Shown: piece after piece, positions 26,301 through 38,700 of the stretch
Position numbering within the stretch: position 1 is the stretch's first letter
Layout: every line of letters begins with the position of its first letter
From: Lingula anatina
Lineage: Eukaryota; Brachiopoda; Lingulata; Lingulida; Lingulidae
Direction of reading: 5' to 3'
Assembly (NCBI RefSeq): GCF_001039355.2
Contig: NW_019773820.1
Span: forward strand, 2,590 to 42,985
Length of the DNA: 40,396 nucleotides
Translations under genes and position numbers: made by a program
The notes under the pieces: model-generated
Databases searched by the model: none
Told to the model about the DNA's origin: nothing
Seen by the model: the letters and a program-made list of their open reading frames with translations, nothing else

Positions 26301-28111
26301 GTTGACATATATATTCTGAGTCAAAGAGTGCATGTCCATTTCGAACGAACCAACGAATGATTACAGTGTCGTAAATCAATACTTATTAGAATACTGTCAA
26401 GGTGCTAATAAAAAGGAGAAAAATTACCATATGCAAAGTAGAAGCGCCCTTTTGGGTATAGGAGTAAAATATATAATGCCCCCCTATTGAGAGATATTGT
26501 AATGCCATTGAATTCAATACTTTAGGCGGTGTAACAAGCACTTGCGGTGGAGAGTCCAATTCCACTTACGTCACCACACCAAACTTTCCAGTGGCAAATT
26601 ACGACCCCAGCACTGATTGTTACTACACCATTAAACCTGCTGAACCCGGAATGGGCGTGGCACTTGCTTTCGTATCATTTCGAGTGACTTCAAGTGATAA
26701 CTGCGCTGGAGATTACGTGCAGGTAGGTTGATAGTTTTACGTGCCATCTTTTCAACGTGATCAAAGTAATAATAATAATAATAATAAAATTAATAATCAT
26801 ACAAAATATACCGATATGTGTCTTTCCTTAGAAACAAAATTATATAATGATTGAAATAATCAAAAGCACTGACAGTGAAGGAAACACAATACACTTTCAT
26901 ACAGCATCAGTTTTACCATGAGAATTTTTTTGAATACGCACACAATTAAATGCTTTTAAATGTGCATATTCAGTAGTTTGAAAAGATTATATATTTCTGC
27001 CTGTTTTGTGTTTACAACAAATCAGATTATAAAAAGTTTTTGGGCACACTATGTTGGTATATTTATTATCTCATATTTTTATGTATGTGCAGATAATTAC
27101 ATAACAGAATAATTCATTTACCAGATAAGGTCATCAAACGGCGATGTTTTATCTCACAATTGTGGAAACAATATACCAGACCTAGTGTTTGACCCAAATA
27201 GCTTGTGGGTCCATTTCCATGCGGATGGTTCCGATGGCGATGATGGCTTTATGGCCATATACTGTAACTGTAAGTAAATTGATAAACTGTGGTCATAAAA
27301 AAATTTAATTTGAAAGAGGTTTGAGAGAGAATTATATTTGAATTCCGCCAACGGTTTCAAATTCTATTTATATAAGCAATTTTTGTATTTATATGTTATA
27401 TATTACCTTCTAAATTACGTATTAACATGTTTATTTCAAAAGATCTGTAGCAATTAATTAAAATTCTAATATTTGATATCTATAACACCTAGCGTAAATA
27501 CGCTTATATTTCGTCTAAATCCATCACAATGTTATATATATCTACATTGTACTTGTATTTTCAATTGTTAGCAAGAGAGGAATGCAGGGGACATACTGGT
27601 AAATATGCCTATATACGGATTACACAAATGCTTCATCTTGCAGTACAAATTATAATAATTCACGTAAAAGGATTGTTAAACGCTCCTTAAACCCTACGTA
27701 AAATGTGTCAGTCAACAGTATTCATCGTTCTATTGTTTAAGCTCTCTATCTCTATATCTCTCTACACAATTAGGATACATGATCATGTTGGGTAATATGT
27801 AAATAAGACCACAAATTACTTAATGGCTGATTGATATAAGACTGAAATTAAGTCTATAGTATGTACATTATGATTAGATTGAATGTATGGACTGGTGATC
27901 TGCAGTGTAATAAAACTCAGTATACGTTATTGTGCATCCGAGTACCTTTTCGTGCAAATTTTGTCCATTAAACATTATATCACATTTCTATACAAATGTT
28001 ACTGACAAAAATAGAAAGTTAGAACTCAAATTGGGTTCAAGGATCGTTATTTTCAACCCCAATTGTTATTGTAGAATCCCTTGACAATTAAGGAAAAAGA
28101 GTAGGCCTAGG

Positions 28112-28161
<50 letters not shown>

Positions 28162-31023
28162 CATATAAAGATCTAACACTCATTTATTAACACTCATTTT
28201 CCTGCATTTTTGATATTTCAGCTAACCCATGTGGTAATACAAGTTTTATTGGTGGTACTGGAGAAATCATGTCACCTTTTTATCCTTTTGCTTACACCGA
28301 CAAGACACATTGCAATTACGTTATATCAGCTGCAGTCCCAGGCGCATGTATGACCTTGACCTTCACAGGCGAGTTTGACCTCGAGGCTGACTGTGATGAC
28401 TATGTAGAGGTCAGTTTCATTTTGAGTTACATTTCAGGAAGCTCTCATATTCTAAGTTAATTGAGGATCCATGGTTGAGAATATGGGACGTGGATGAAAT
28501 TTAGATGCGACTAAATTGCTCGAGATCTTTTTGGAAGGCTTGTAGCCTACATAATATGAGAGCAATAAAATTAAATTGTCCACGTTAGCCATGTTAAGGA
28601 CTATGATTTTATCGTGTAATACTGCTTTTATTAAAATGCCTGTAAGTGTTTGGAAAGAGAGAGAAACGAATTTAAAGGAGATTGATGACGATTTTAATAT
28701 AAAAACATAGATTTAACATCTTCTTATTGCAGGTGATTTGTGTTCATATTAAAGAGTTTGCATTTAAGTACATGTATTATTTTAGGTTTTAAATTTGATT
28801 ACCTTGGAAACTCTGGTACCCCGTTCTTGTGGAGCCATTGCCCCAAGCGTCCAGGCCAAGGCCTCAAAGCTGTTGTTAAGATTCCATTCTAATCCAAAAA
28901 ATAAAGGAAAGGGGTTTAAGGCAGTCTATAATGAATGTAAGTTTTTGGTCCGAGAATTGTAACAAACATTCATATATAGTCATATAATTGTATAAAGGTC
29001 CTGTGTGCTTTTAATTACAATTCATGTACATTTAACGTAAAGGCAACAGTAAAAATAACTAGTAGCAGTATATTTTTGAGAAAGCAGGTGTTTCATTTCT
29101 TACATCATTTATTTTTATAATAATAATGATACATTATGCGTATTCTTTTTCCTTACATTTATATGCATTTTATTAAAACACAAACAAGCACAATTAAAAT
29201 ATAAAAATTCTTTATTTATCACAATGCAAACTTTAAAGTTTTAAAAACAATCATATCATTATAATAATTAGAAAATAAAATTAAAATGTTAGTTTTAGAG
29301 AAAGTTTATTATTGTCTTAATAACTTTTAGATCTTATATGGAAAGGTAGTTTCTTCCCCAATTTCGGTGCATAAAAAAACAAACAAACAGTGAAAGTCAA
29401 ATAATAGTTACATGTAGTCCACTTATCACCATTTTTACTGTATTTTTCATCCATTTTCTTGCAGCTGCAGAAAACTGTACCGTGACAGGTGAGTTGGAAA
29501 GGGATTGCTTGTAACAAAGTAGGCCCTACGTCTTTTATATTTTACAATTATCTCTAGACCTGTTGAAATAAAATATTAGAGTTCTGTTAAGATACAGCTG
29601 TACGCTTGGTTTTTCAAGTCTTTCCACGGAGAGAATTGCCCCTCAAGGATCTGAAAATTTTTCATCAGGTGAAATTATGATTGAAAAAATAAATACAGCA
29701 GTGATCATTCTATTCAACACGTAGTATTGGGCCTGTTGTTTAATTTCAATATTCACCAGGATAGCTCATTTCCATTTAAAGATTCTCCCTATAGACATCA
29801 GAATAATAATAAAGGTGGCAAGCAACAATTTTAATACTACCAGTAGCTGCTAAATGGAGAAATAGCATTACTTTATTCCTCTAGGGGATTCAGTTAACTG
29901 ATTGATCACCTACCATAAGGAAGTGATGCACCTACATTGTGGACGTAGTATAAACAAGTCCAACGCTAGCCCAGGGTTGCATTTCCCTTTGATACGCTAC
30001 TAAACGACATCGATTGCGAGTTATTGTATTTTTATCACAAAGAAACGGTTGGGTGACCACATATTGCCAAAAGAGGTCCAGAACATGTTACGCCTCTTTA
30101 TTAAGGATTTACCTTTTCACTAGTGATTTTTCTATTACCACAGGTGGCGTAAGTAGTACATGTGCTGGGGACTTTAACCACGGCGTGATTCATTCGCCAA
30201 ACTTCCCGCAAGGAAATTATCAAGATAACACCGACTGTCACTATGTTATAACGCCTCTGCAACCAGGAGAGGGTGTGGCGCTTGTCTTTGTCCTTTTTCA
30301 GCTGGAACACCAAAGGAGCTGCAACTACGACTTTGTTCGGGTGAGTTGGCATGGTGTCTGTTACAAGTTTTGTCAGTGTAGTGAGTGAGTGTTTTGTATG
30401 ATTGTGATTCCCACACCAAACCTGGTGCCACATGGGATTTGAATGGGAAAGCCCGGGAAAGTGTGCATATGCAAATTGCCCTTGATGATTTAGATAATAA
30501 ATGTATGTACTGCAAACGATATAACATTACCATGTTTCATTGTTTATAAGAAGGCATTCTAAAGAGCGATTTATGAAAAAGGGAACTTTTTCTAATTTAA
30601 CTGAATAATATCCTATGAAGTTGTTTAAACTCATATTTTGTATTCCATCAGATAAGAAGTGTATCCGGGAATTATCTTTCGAAGAGCTGTGGATCTGTAT
30701 TACCTGATCCAGTTTATGATGAGCATGGTCTGTGGGTCCATTTCCACAGTGATCACAGCTATACCCATGTCGGGTTTTTGGCAATATACTGCAACTGTGA
30801 GTGAAATGGAAAATAGAACAAAATTGGCCATATTTGATAGTTATTTGCAAAATGCTTCACTAATTATTTTCATAAAAGGCTTTAGATTAAATCCAATCAT
30901 TATTACTGCATTTGTTCTTTTACAGTAACTGCTTTTGTTTATATAATGTCAACGTCCACCCAGTGCCTTTGCTCTATAAGCTGTTATTCATTATTATCAT
31001 TATAATTATAATCATTATCATTA

Positions 31024-31071
<48 letters not shown>

Positions 31072-32703
31072 TAGTAGTAGTAGTAGTAGTAGAAGTAATA
31101 GTAGTAGTTGTTGTATAGTGTTTGTAGTAGTAGCAGTAACAGATTTTCTTCCGGACAATATTAAAAAGTAACTTACTTAGAATAGGTTTGCACTGTATAG
31201 CTTAAGCCTGCAACCCTACGAATTTAGCCAATGGCCTGAATAAAGCATATCCATTGACTATTTTTGTGTTTTCGTTTGTGTAATAGAATTTTTTATCTTA
31301 TTAAAATGCCAGCAATTCAAGAGTGCCGAAAACGAATCGGTTAGTATATGGTTCTTTCATGTTATAAGAACACATACAATATATCTTGTTGATTTTGAAG
31401 AATCAGTAATAAAGATATACGTCTTTTGTCAAGTACGGTTGCTATATTTATTAACAAGCATTGCATGTAAAAGTGTACTTGTATGATTGTTGTCAGCCAT
31501 CAGTCTGTTTGACAGAAATGGTAGTCCACTATAAACCATAGTGCTGTATAATTTCCAATGTTTTGTTTAAGTTACATTCGTCCCATAGATTAATTCGATA
31601 ACCCTAACTTATACAAATGATATTGAACCCTGGACATTGTATTATGTTACAACAGCTAACCCTAACCTGTACTAATCATATATGACACTAACGACTTATG
31701 TTTCCATGACTACCATTCCTGTCACACATGGACTGAACTAATTTTGTGGACCCTTGTTCGAGTTCAGTGGTTGTTGCATGACATAATAATAATAATTTAT
31801 TCAGTTTTTCAAGGCCTCCGGCCCATAGTATATAATAGTAATAATAAAAATAAAAATAATGACATAAGCGGCTGTGTGTAGGTGGCCAAAGGTCGGAAGC
31901 CAATGTCAAGGTCGATGCACCTTAGGCCGGATCGCAGCTGAGAGCACAAATGATGTCTTACTTCGTTTGTTGGTTAAAACTAAGTTTGGGTGATGTACAG
32001 TGAAAGTGTGTATTTAAGATACATGTGCGCTCATTTCTCGATGCTTTCTATGAATAACCTAATAAAATTGTAATAATGATAATGAATTATTTATCGTAAT
32101 TACCTGAATTAATTAATTTTCGAAATAATTAATGATAAGGTGTAATTAAGAATCAAGGGGTGTGTGTGTGTGTGTGTGTGTGTGTTTGAATTTATTCAGA
32201 GAATCTACATCCGATTGTTTATGGTAAAATAGATTGTAACTTGATTGTTTTACAGAAAACCCGTGTGGGAATACTAATATAAGTGCCGGATATGGAGAAA
32301 TCACATCGCCATATTATCCTTACGGGTACATAGATAACATAGATTGTGAATATACTATCGTTCCTGAAACACCGGATCATTCCTATGTCAGGTTAAATTT
32401 TGTAGAGGTGTTCGAATTTGACGCTGAGTGCAACGATTTTGTCGAGGTATGTGACGTTTTTGTTATCTTGCGAATTCAAACTTGATAAGGTGAATCGTTT
32501 AGCGAGATAAACCGCATTACTATGATGTTGTTTATGAAGTAAAATTACTTTATAAGTTTTGCCTGAAATTTATACTTGTATCTTTAAGTTCAGGTATTTT
32601 TAAATGTACGAAGAGAAGCTATTGGCGACCCTTTCCCGCTCTATCGACTTACTTAGCGAGTAGTCAAGTCTAGATGAAACTGTCAACAAGATTCACACAC
32701 AAG

Positions 32704-32734
<31 letters not shown>

Positions 32735-35700
32735 TAGTTTCCGCAAACAATTTTCAATATAAGTAGGCTATGCATAGATCCAATAGAAATAAACCTCTGT
32801 CACCACAGGTCTTTGATCTGGTGTCTATGGAGCCTCTGCATCCGCGCTTCTGTGGATCAACAAGGCCTAGTATAGAAATCCAGTCCCCTAGCTTGCTGGT
32901 GCGGTTCCACTCTGACTCAGATACAAGGAGAGTTGGATTCAAGGCCATTTACAATGTCTGTGAGTATGATTTTGATGGCAATGTTTCAACTTCTACAGTA
33001 TAGTATACTGTTACATTTCGAAATTGTTTCAAATTGCAAGTTTCACTATATTTGTCAACGTTACATTGTACAATAGATATGTCTATCTAGTGCATTTTGA
33101 GCAACGCTACTCAACTAACTGCATAATCTCTATCTTTGTTATTCAATTAAAAAAACCCTGTACTTTGATTGTCTATAATTTATATTTGAAATTATAATTT
33201 TGACAAGCTGAATCATAGTTTTAAACCGTTCGCCCTTCGCACCTGCGGATCCCTCCATATAATCCTGGATCCGCCCCATGCACTTTCCACAATTATATCC
33301 GTTATATTCCGTAATTTCCTAAAGATTCACCCACAGTTACCATTGGACTTGAATGCTCTTTATCCCGCCAGTGGTACAAAAGATGGCGCTGCTATCGTCG
33401 CTGCGATCATCTAGTCCTTGTTATTTTAAAAATTCTTCTTATTATTATTATTTACAGCTCCCTACGACCCCTGCGGACACGTACACTATTATAACTACAC
33501 ATCTGGGGTTTTCGCCTCACCAAACTATCCGTCCAATTACAATAGAAGTATCAACTGTGCCTTCCGCGTACCTCACTATTACTATCACTATGCACGTGGC
33601 GTAACGATAGCTTTCGTAAGTTTTGTTCTACAAGGAGGTCCCAACTGTTCTTCGGACTACTTACAAGTGAGTCGATGTTTTTATGTATGTCACCTTGTGG
33701 ATTACAGTTTCCTTTTGTGAAAGATTGAGTAGTTTTGCTGTTTGGTTTTTTTTAATCATATTTTCATTCATGAAAATATGTGTATTTGAAGGTGGCAGTT
33801 TGTTGTTTTCACCTTTAATAGTAATAAAAATAGAACCAACTACAAAGTAAATAATAAACATGGAGAACAAATATTACATCCGTAAATATTAATGATAAAT
33901 ATTAAAATCTGATGTCTCAAAATAAGTCTTGCTTTGAGACAGTTATAGGCTAATATAAATGCCCCTTTTAAGGAAAGAAAAACGTATGGTGCCGACAAAT
34001 TGGACAAAAAATTACTACATTTTCGACATTAAATTGTACTAAATTTGTTTGTTTATGTGTTATAAGTATGCGTTCATTGATGTGTATGTTCTGTGAGTTA
34101 AAGGTCGTACGTCGTTTGTGTCTGTGCACAGGAACTGTAGTTGTATGTCTTAAGTTATTCGTATTTGTTCACACTTTCGTACTTAGATATTGGAAGTTAC
34201 AAATAATATTCATTTTCGAACTCAAGTTTTATAAATGCAACAAGGACTGGTGGTCTAAATTGCTGAACTGAATATTTAATCATTGTTAGGTCAGGAATGG
34301 ATCGGCGATGGGGAATGTTTTATTAAAGAGCTGTGGTTCTGTGATACCTGACCCAGTATCTGCTGAGAACGGAATGTGGGTTCATTTCCACAGTGATGAC
34401 AGTGTAGAGGACTTCGGGTTTCTGGCAATATACTGTGGCTGTAAGTACTAGGCGTATAGGGAGGGGGTCAGGTGTTATGTTATACAATACATCGTTATAC
34501 ATGTCAATATGTGTTGTCTCACATATTGCTTACCCTTCAGAATTTACTGCCAGTAGCTGGTAATAATATTTAAGTACAGAAGCATCTCAATTATTCATAA
34601 CTTTTTGGTTATTCGTCTTTTAACTATTGTGGAAGAAATCTCATTGTTTTCAGTTTATTTATATGGCTTATTTCTTGTCATACGGCTTGAACTACACATT
34701 TTAGCAACCGAAACGTGCAACTAAACTGCTTCTTTTACTTTTTCAATTTCATTTTATAAAGCACAAGAGGAGTGTCAGCAACGGTTAGGTAAGTTTTAGA
34801 AGTAGGTCGCTTTTTAAAAGATGTTTTAAAGATGTGAACGGTCACGATTTTTCGAGGCACGTTCTCCGGATTTGGACTAATGGCGTGCGGTATGTGGACA
34901 ATTAAAACTTTAAATACATAAATGGATAGATAATGCCCTCCGTTTACCACGGGATAATTCGTTACATATGAATTTTAGCAACAAAATCCTCTTTTGTGTA
35001 CCTTAAAGTGCAGAGTAGAGAGTATAAAGCCTATAGTCTGGGACGTAATCAAAATCTGGAGAGGTGGGTTCTATAAGTGTAAAAATGAAAGTGAATGAGC
35101 CTCAAGATGAATACTCCCCTGATTTTTCTTTTATTTTCTCAAACTTTTCATTATCGCGATACACGTACAGTTCAGTATTCCAACACTGAACTGAGTACCA
35201 CGGTTTACTTCTTGAATTCTCCTTTTTGCAAGTTGAAATAACGGGTTTGAGTGTACTTGTATATGGAAATTTGCTTTTAGTACCTTAATTGATTTCAAAC
35301 TCGCTGGCATTGCAGAAAATCCATGTGGTGAAACCAATCTCGTCCCTAGTTCTGGTCAAATCCGGTCCCCGTATTACCCGGTGGTCTACCCGGACAGCCT
35401 GGACTGCGTGTACAATATAACACCTGCCAAAATTGGATACACCGTGAGACTGACTTTTTACCAGCTGTTTGATCTAGAATATGAAACAAACTGTAGTTCT
35501 GACTATATAGAGGTGAGTGCTTACTAATCCTACCATATTACTGCTTGACACACAGTAAGCGTAAGGCCTTAAATATAACACAGAATGGAAAATTTCATGG
35601 AAAATTTTCTTTGTCACTAAGGCACACCTATCCAACTTCGTTAAAAATATATTGCTATGTAAACCACATTTTTTTAGTTTTAAATTTAAACTTTTTACCG

Positions 35701-38700
35701 ACAACTTTCTTTTGCCATTACTGAGGTGGCTAAAAAAAGTCAGATTTTTTTCCTCATGTCTTTCAGATTATTAATCCGGTTACCCAAAAAACTATTTTGC
35801 CTCCTACGTGCGGAACGACGGCCCCAACTGCCATTAATCATGTCGGAAGTTTATTGGTGCGGTTTCACTCAAATGGTGACGTCGGAGGAAAGGGTTTCGG
35901 AGCATCATATTATAGCAGTGAGTACAAAAACGGGAAAAATGGTTATACGTCAGTAGGTTTTCAGAGATTAAGCGTCTTTTATTACTTATGAGGCATGACG
36001 TTTTTCAAGCTCAGATTATAGTTTTGTCTAGAAACGATTTTTCTATACAACCATGTTCAAACAAGCCTAGACATGTAAAAAAATCCTTGGTTATTTCGTG
36101 CATTTCACTTTTAAGTGAAACACAATACATGTACATTTGAACGTGTAGTTGTTGTAGAATTTTGGCAAATGAAACGTGTTGGACGTTCATAAAACAAAAA
36201 AATACGTTTCATAAGATTTATAATTAAAATTTTGCTGTAAAATGTCTAGCAATTATTGCTTTCATTCAAAAGTTTATGTTATATTCTTTTTCAGATTGTT
36301 ATCATAATATCATTACAAGTGAAGGACAGATTACGTCACCAAACTATCCTAATTTCTATGAATCCGGTATTTACTGCTATTACATTTTCCAACAGCCACA
36401 AAATGGACATTACCTTGTCCTCGAATTTACAGATTTTGATTTGCAATTTAATATCAGTTGCATAGGAGATAACATTCGTGTAAGTATTATTATGCAGTGT
36501 ACTGTTCTGTCGTAAAAAAACACTCATATATTTTCACTAGTAATTTTGTGTAATAAATCAAGTCTAGAATTTATCTTATCAGTTTTTAAATACACACACA
36601 CACAAACATATACATATATATATATATATTATTATAATTATTTCTTTCAAGAACTTCACTTTTTGCTATGTAGAAACAATTGTTCCGAGCGACGTTCTTA
36701 TATCAAAACAACTGCAACTGAGTTGTGCCTTCAAATTTAAGCTGTCTGTCGAAGGGTTTGTGAAGAATGCATTGGACGACGCTTCAAACTCCCATATTTC
36801 TGGGGCTTTAGAAATTTCAAGTCAATGTTTGGGCTTAGTGAAAATATTACAAATTATACGTTATACACAAAGATGGGTGCTTACCCCATCAAACATCCGT
36901 ACCAGGTAAACTTTTTCCAGTGCCATTTACATAAAGTACATTCACATTTGTGATAATTAATCTTTTTACCCTTTACCTAATTGTCACAACTTACGATTTT
37001 GAAATCTTTCCCTAACTCTATGTACAAAATATTAGTAGAAATCTAGAGGTTCTTAGTTAAGAAATAAACAGACACTGACCAGTTAATATTTCGCATGTGT
37101 ATACAACCATACTCCATTAGGAAATAGAGTTGTCATAACACAGGGTATATTCCTATTTTTACAGATATACAGTTATCAAAGCGGATGGCTTGGACCGTTT
37201 TGTGGGTCAGTGCCTCCGCCTCCCCTATATATACGAGGGGGCAATTTACAATTCCACTCGGCCGTGAGTGCAATCCATGCTCACCGTGGCTTTAGTGTTA
37301 ATTTTTCTACGGGTAAGTATTACAATTGTACAGATACTGGGTATCCTATCGTAGTAATAATAGGAAGGATCTGTTAGGTACATCATGGACAAAATGTGAA
37401 ATTTACTTTACTGTACTAGTGATTATATATTAATTTTGAAAATATGCAAATTAATTCAAGCAATGAGGCAATTTTCTACATTGGCAGTGGCAGCGCCGCC
37501 AAGCGTGAGCACCCCAGTGATGTCAGCTATTGCAACACCTGTGACGCTATCTCTAGATGAATGGGTGACGTCAGCATTAAGTATACCGATGATGTCAGTC
37601 TGGGATTTTACGCCTTACACAGATGCGACTTCATACACAGAAACAGCGGCGGCTTCAACCACTTACGGACCAAGCGCTTATGTCGAGTCTTCAGAATGGA
37701 CTTCCCCTGTGGTTCCTAGTGGCAGTGGCTTAAGCATGATAAGCCAGTCGTCAACAATGCACGGTGTAAGCTCGTGGACTTTTGAAGGTTCAGAATTGTG
37801 GCCAAATGCCACCTACAGTGAATTCACGCAAGTGGCAAGTTCTGTGTACGAAGCGGCAACATGGACCGAGACAACACCAGCAGTACATCTTCACAGCGTG
37901 TCACCATCAGAGCCTGGCACGAGCGCAGATGTTGATATCAGCACCATGACGACATTGGCAACGGCAGTCAACGTAACCACTACCGTTACAAACACACCAA
38001 TCACAAATCCTGTAACAAACACGACAGACAGTACAACACAACCTATCGTAGCAAATGTTACAAACACACCAATCACAAATTCTGTAACAAACACGACAGA
38101 CAGTACAACACAACCTATCGCAGCAAATGTTACAAACACACCAATCACAAACCCTGTAACAAACACGACAGACAGTACAACACAACTTATCGGAGCAAAC
38201 GTGACAGAGCAATCCGGAAATTCGACAGATGGCACGTATAACACAACGACAATTCCACCTGCAAGTACGCGCTTGCCTCACTGTTACGACCTGCCTTATT
38301 TAAACAACATTAAAAGACCAAATACAACAGACGTATTTGAGTTAGGAGCGGTTTTACATTTGGAATGTGAGAAGGGGCATAGGTTTCCAGATGGCGAGGA
38401 AATCGTCCCTATTGAGTGTTTGACAAATCTAACATGGAATATTACAAACAGGGTGAAATGTCAAGGTACGAATGCCCATAGCTGCATTATAATTATATTA
38501 GGCATATCCGTCCGTCGATCTCTCTATCTCTGTCTGTCTGTCTGTTTATTGTAATATTGTGTCTACGTACACATTTTCAAGAACAGATACAATGATTTTA
38601 CAATTCGTACAAATTATTTGTTTAGTGTTTACGTTATATTTGTTTTCAAATTTATTTATTTATTTTTTTAATTTTCATGCAATGCTGTAGCTTTTTTGTG

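Noticed and set aside
30912-31118. Hydrophobic frame of Ile, Leu and Val runs
   Set aside because: It is a translation of the (ATT)n/(TAG)n microsatellite, not a membrane protein.
33245-33274. GCGGATCC/GGATCCGC inverted repeat in the CUB18-19 intron
   Set aside because: Only 8 bp per arm with no target duplication or second copy seen; may be part of an old repeat.
33337-33375. Possible linker exon between CUB18 and CUB19 (TIGLECSL after CCCACAG)
   Set aside because: It resembles a linker around its cysteine, but no donor gives the phase-1 end needed to join CUB19. It could be a decayed linker.
37891-38281. Two long minus-strand open frames opposite the stalk repeats
   Set aside because: They arise because the 72-bp repeat keeps frame on both strands; the plus strand has the CCP, splice sites and frame continuity.
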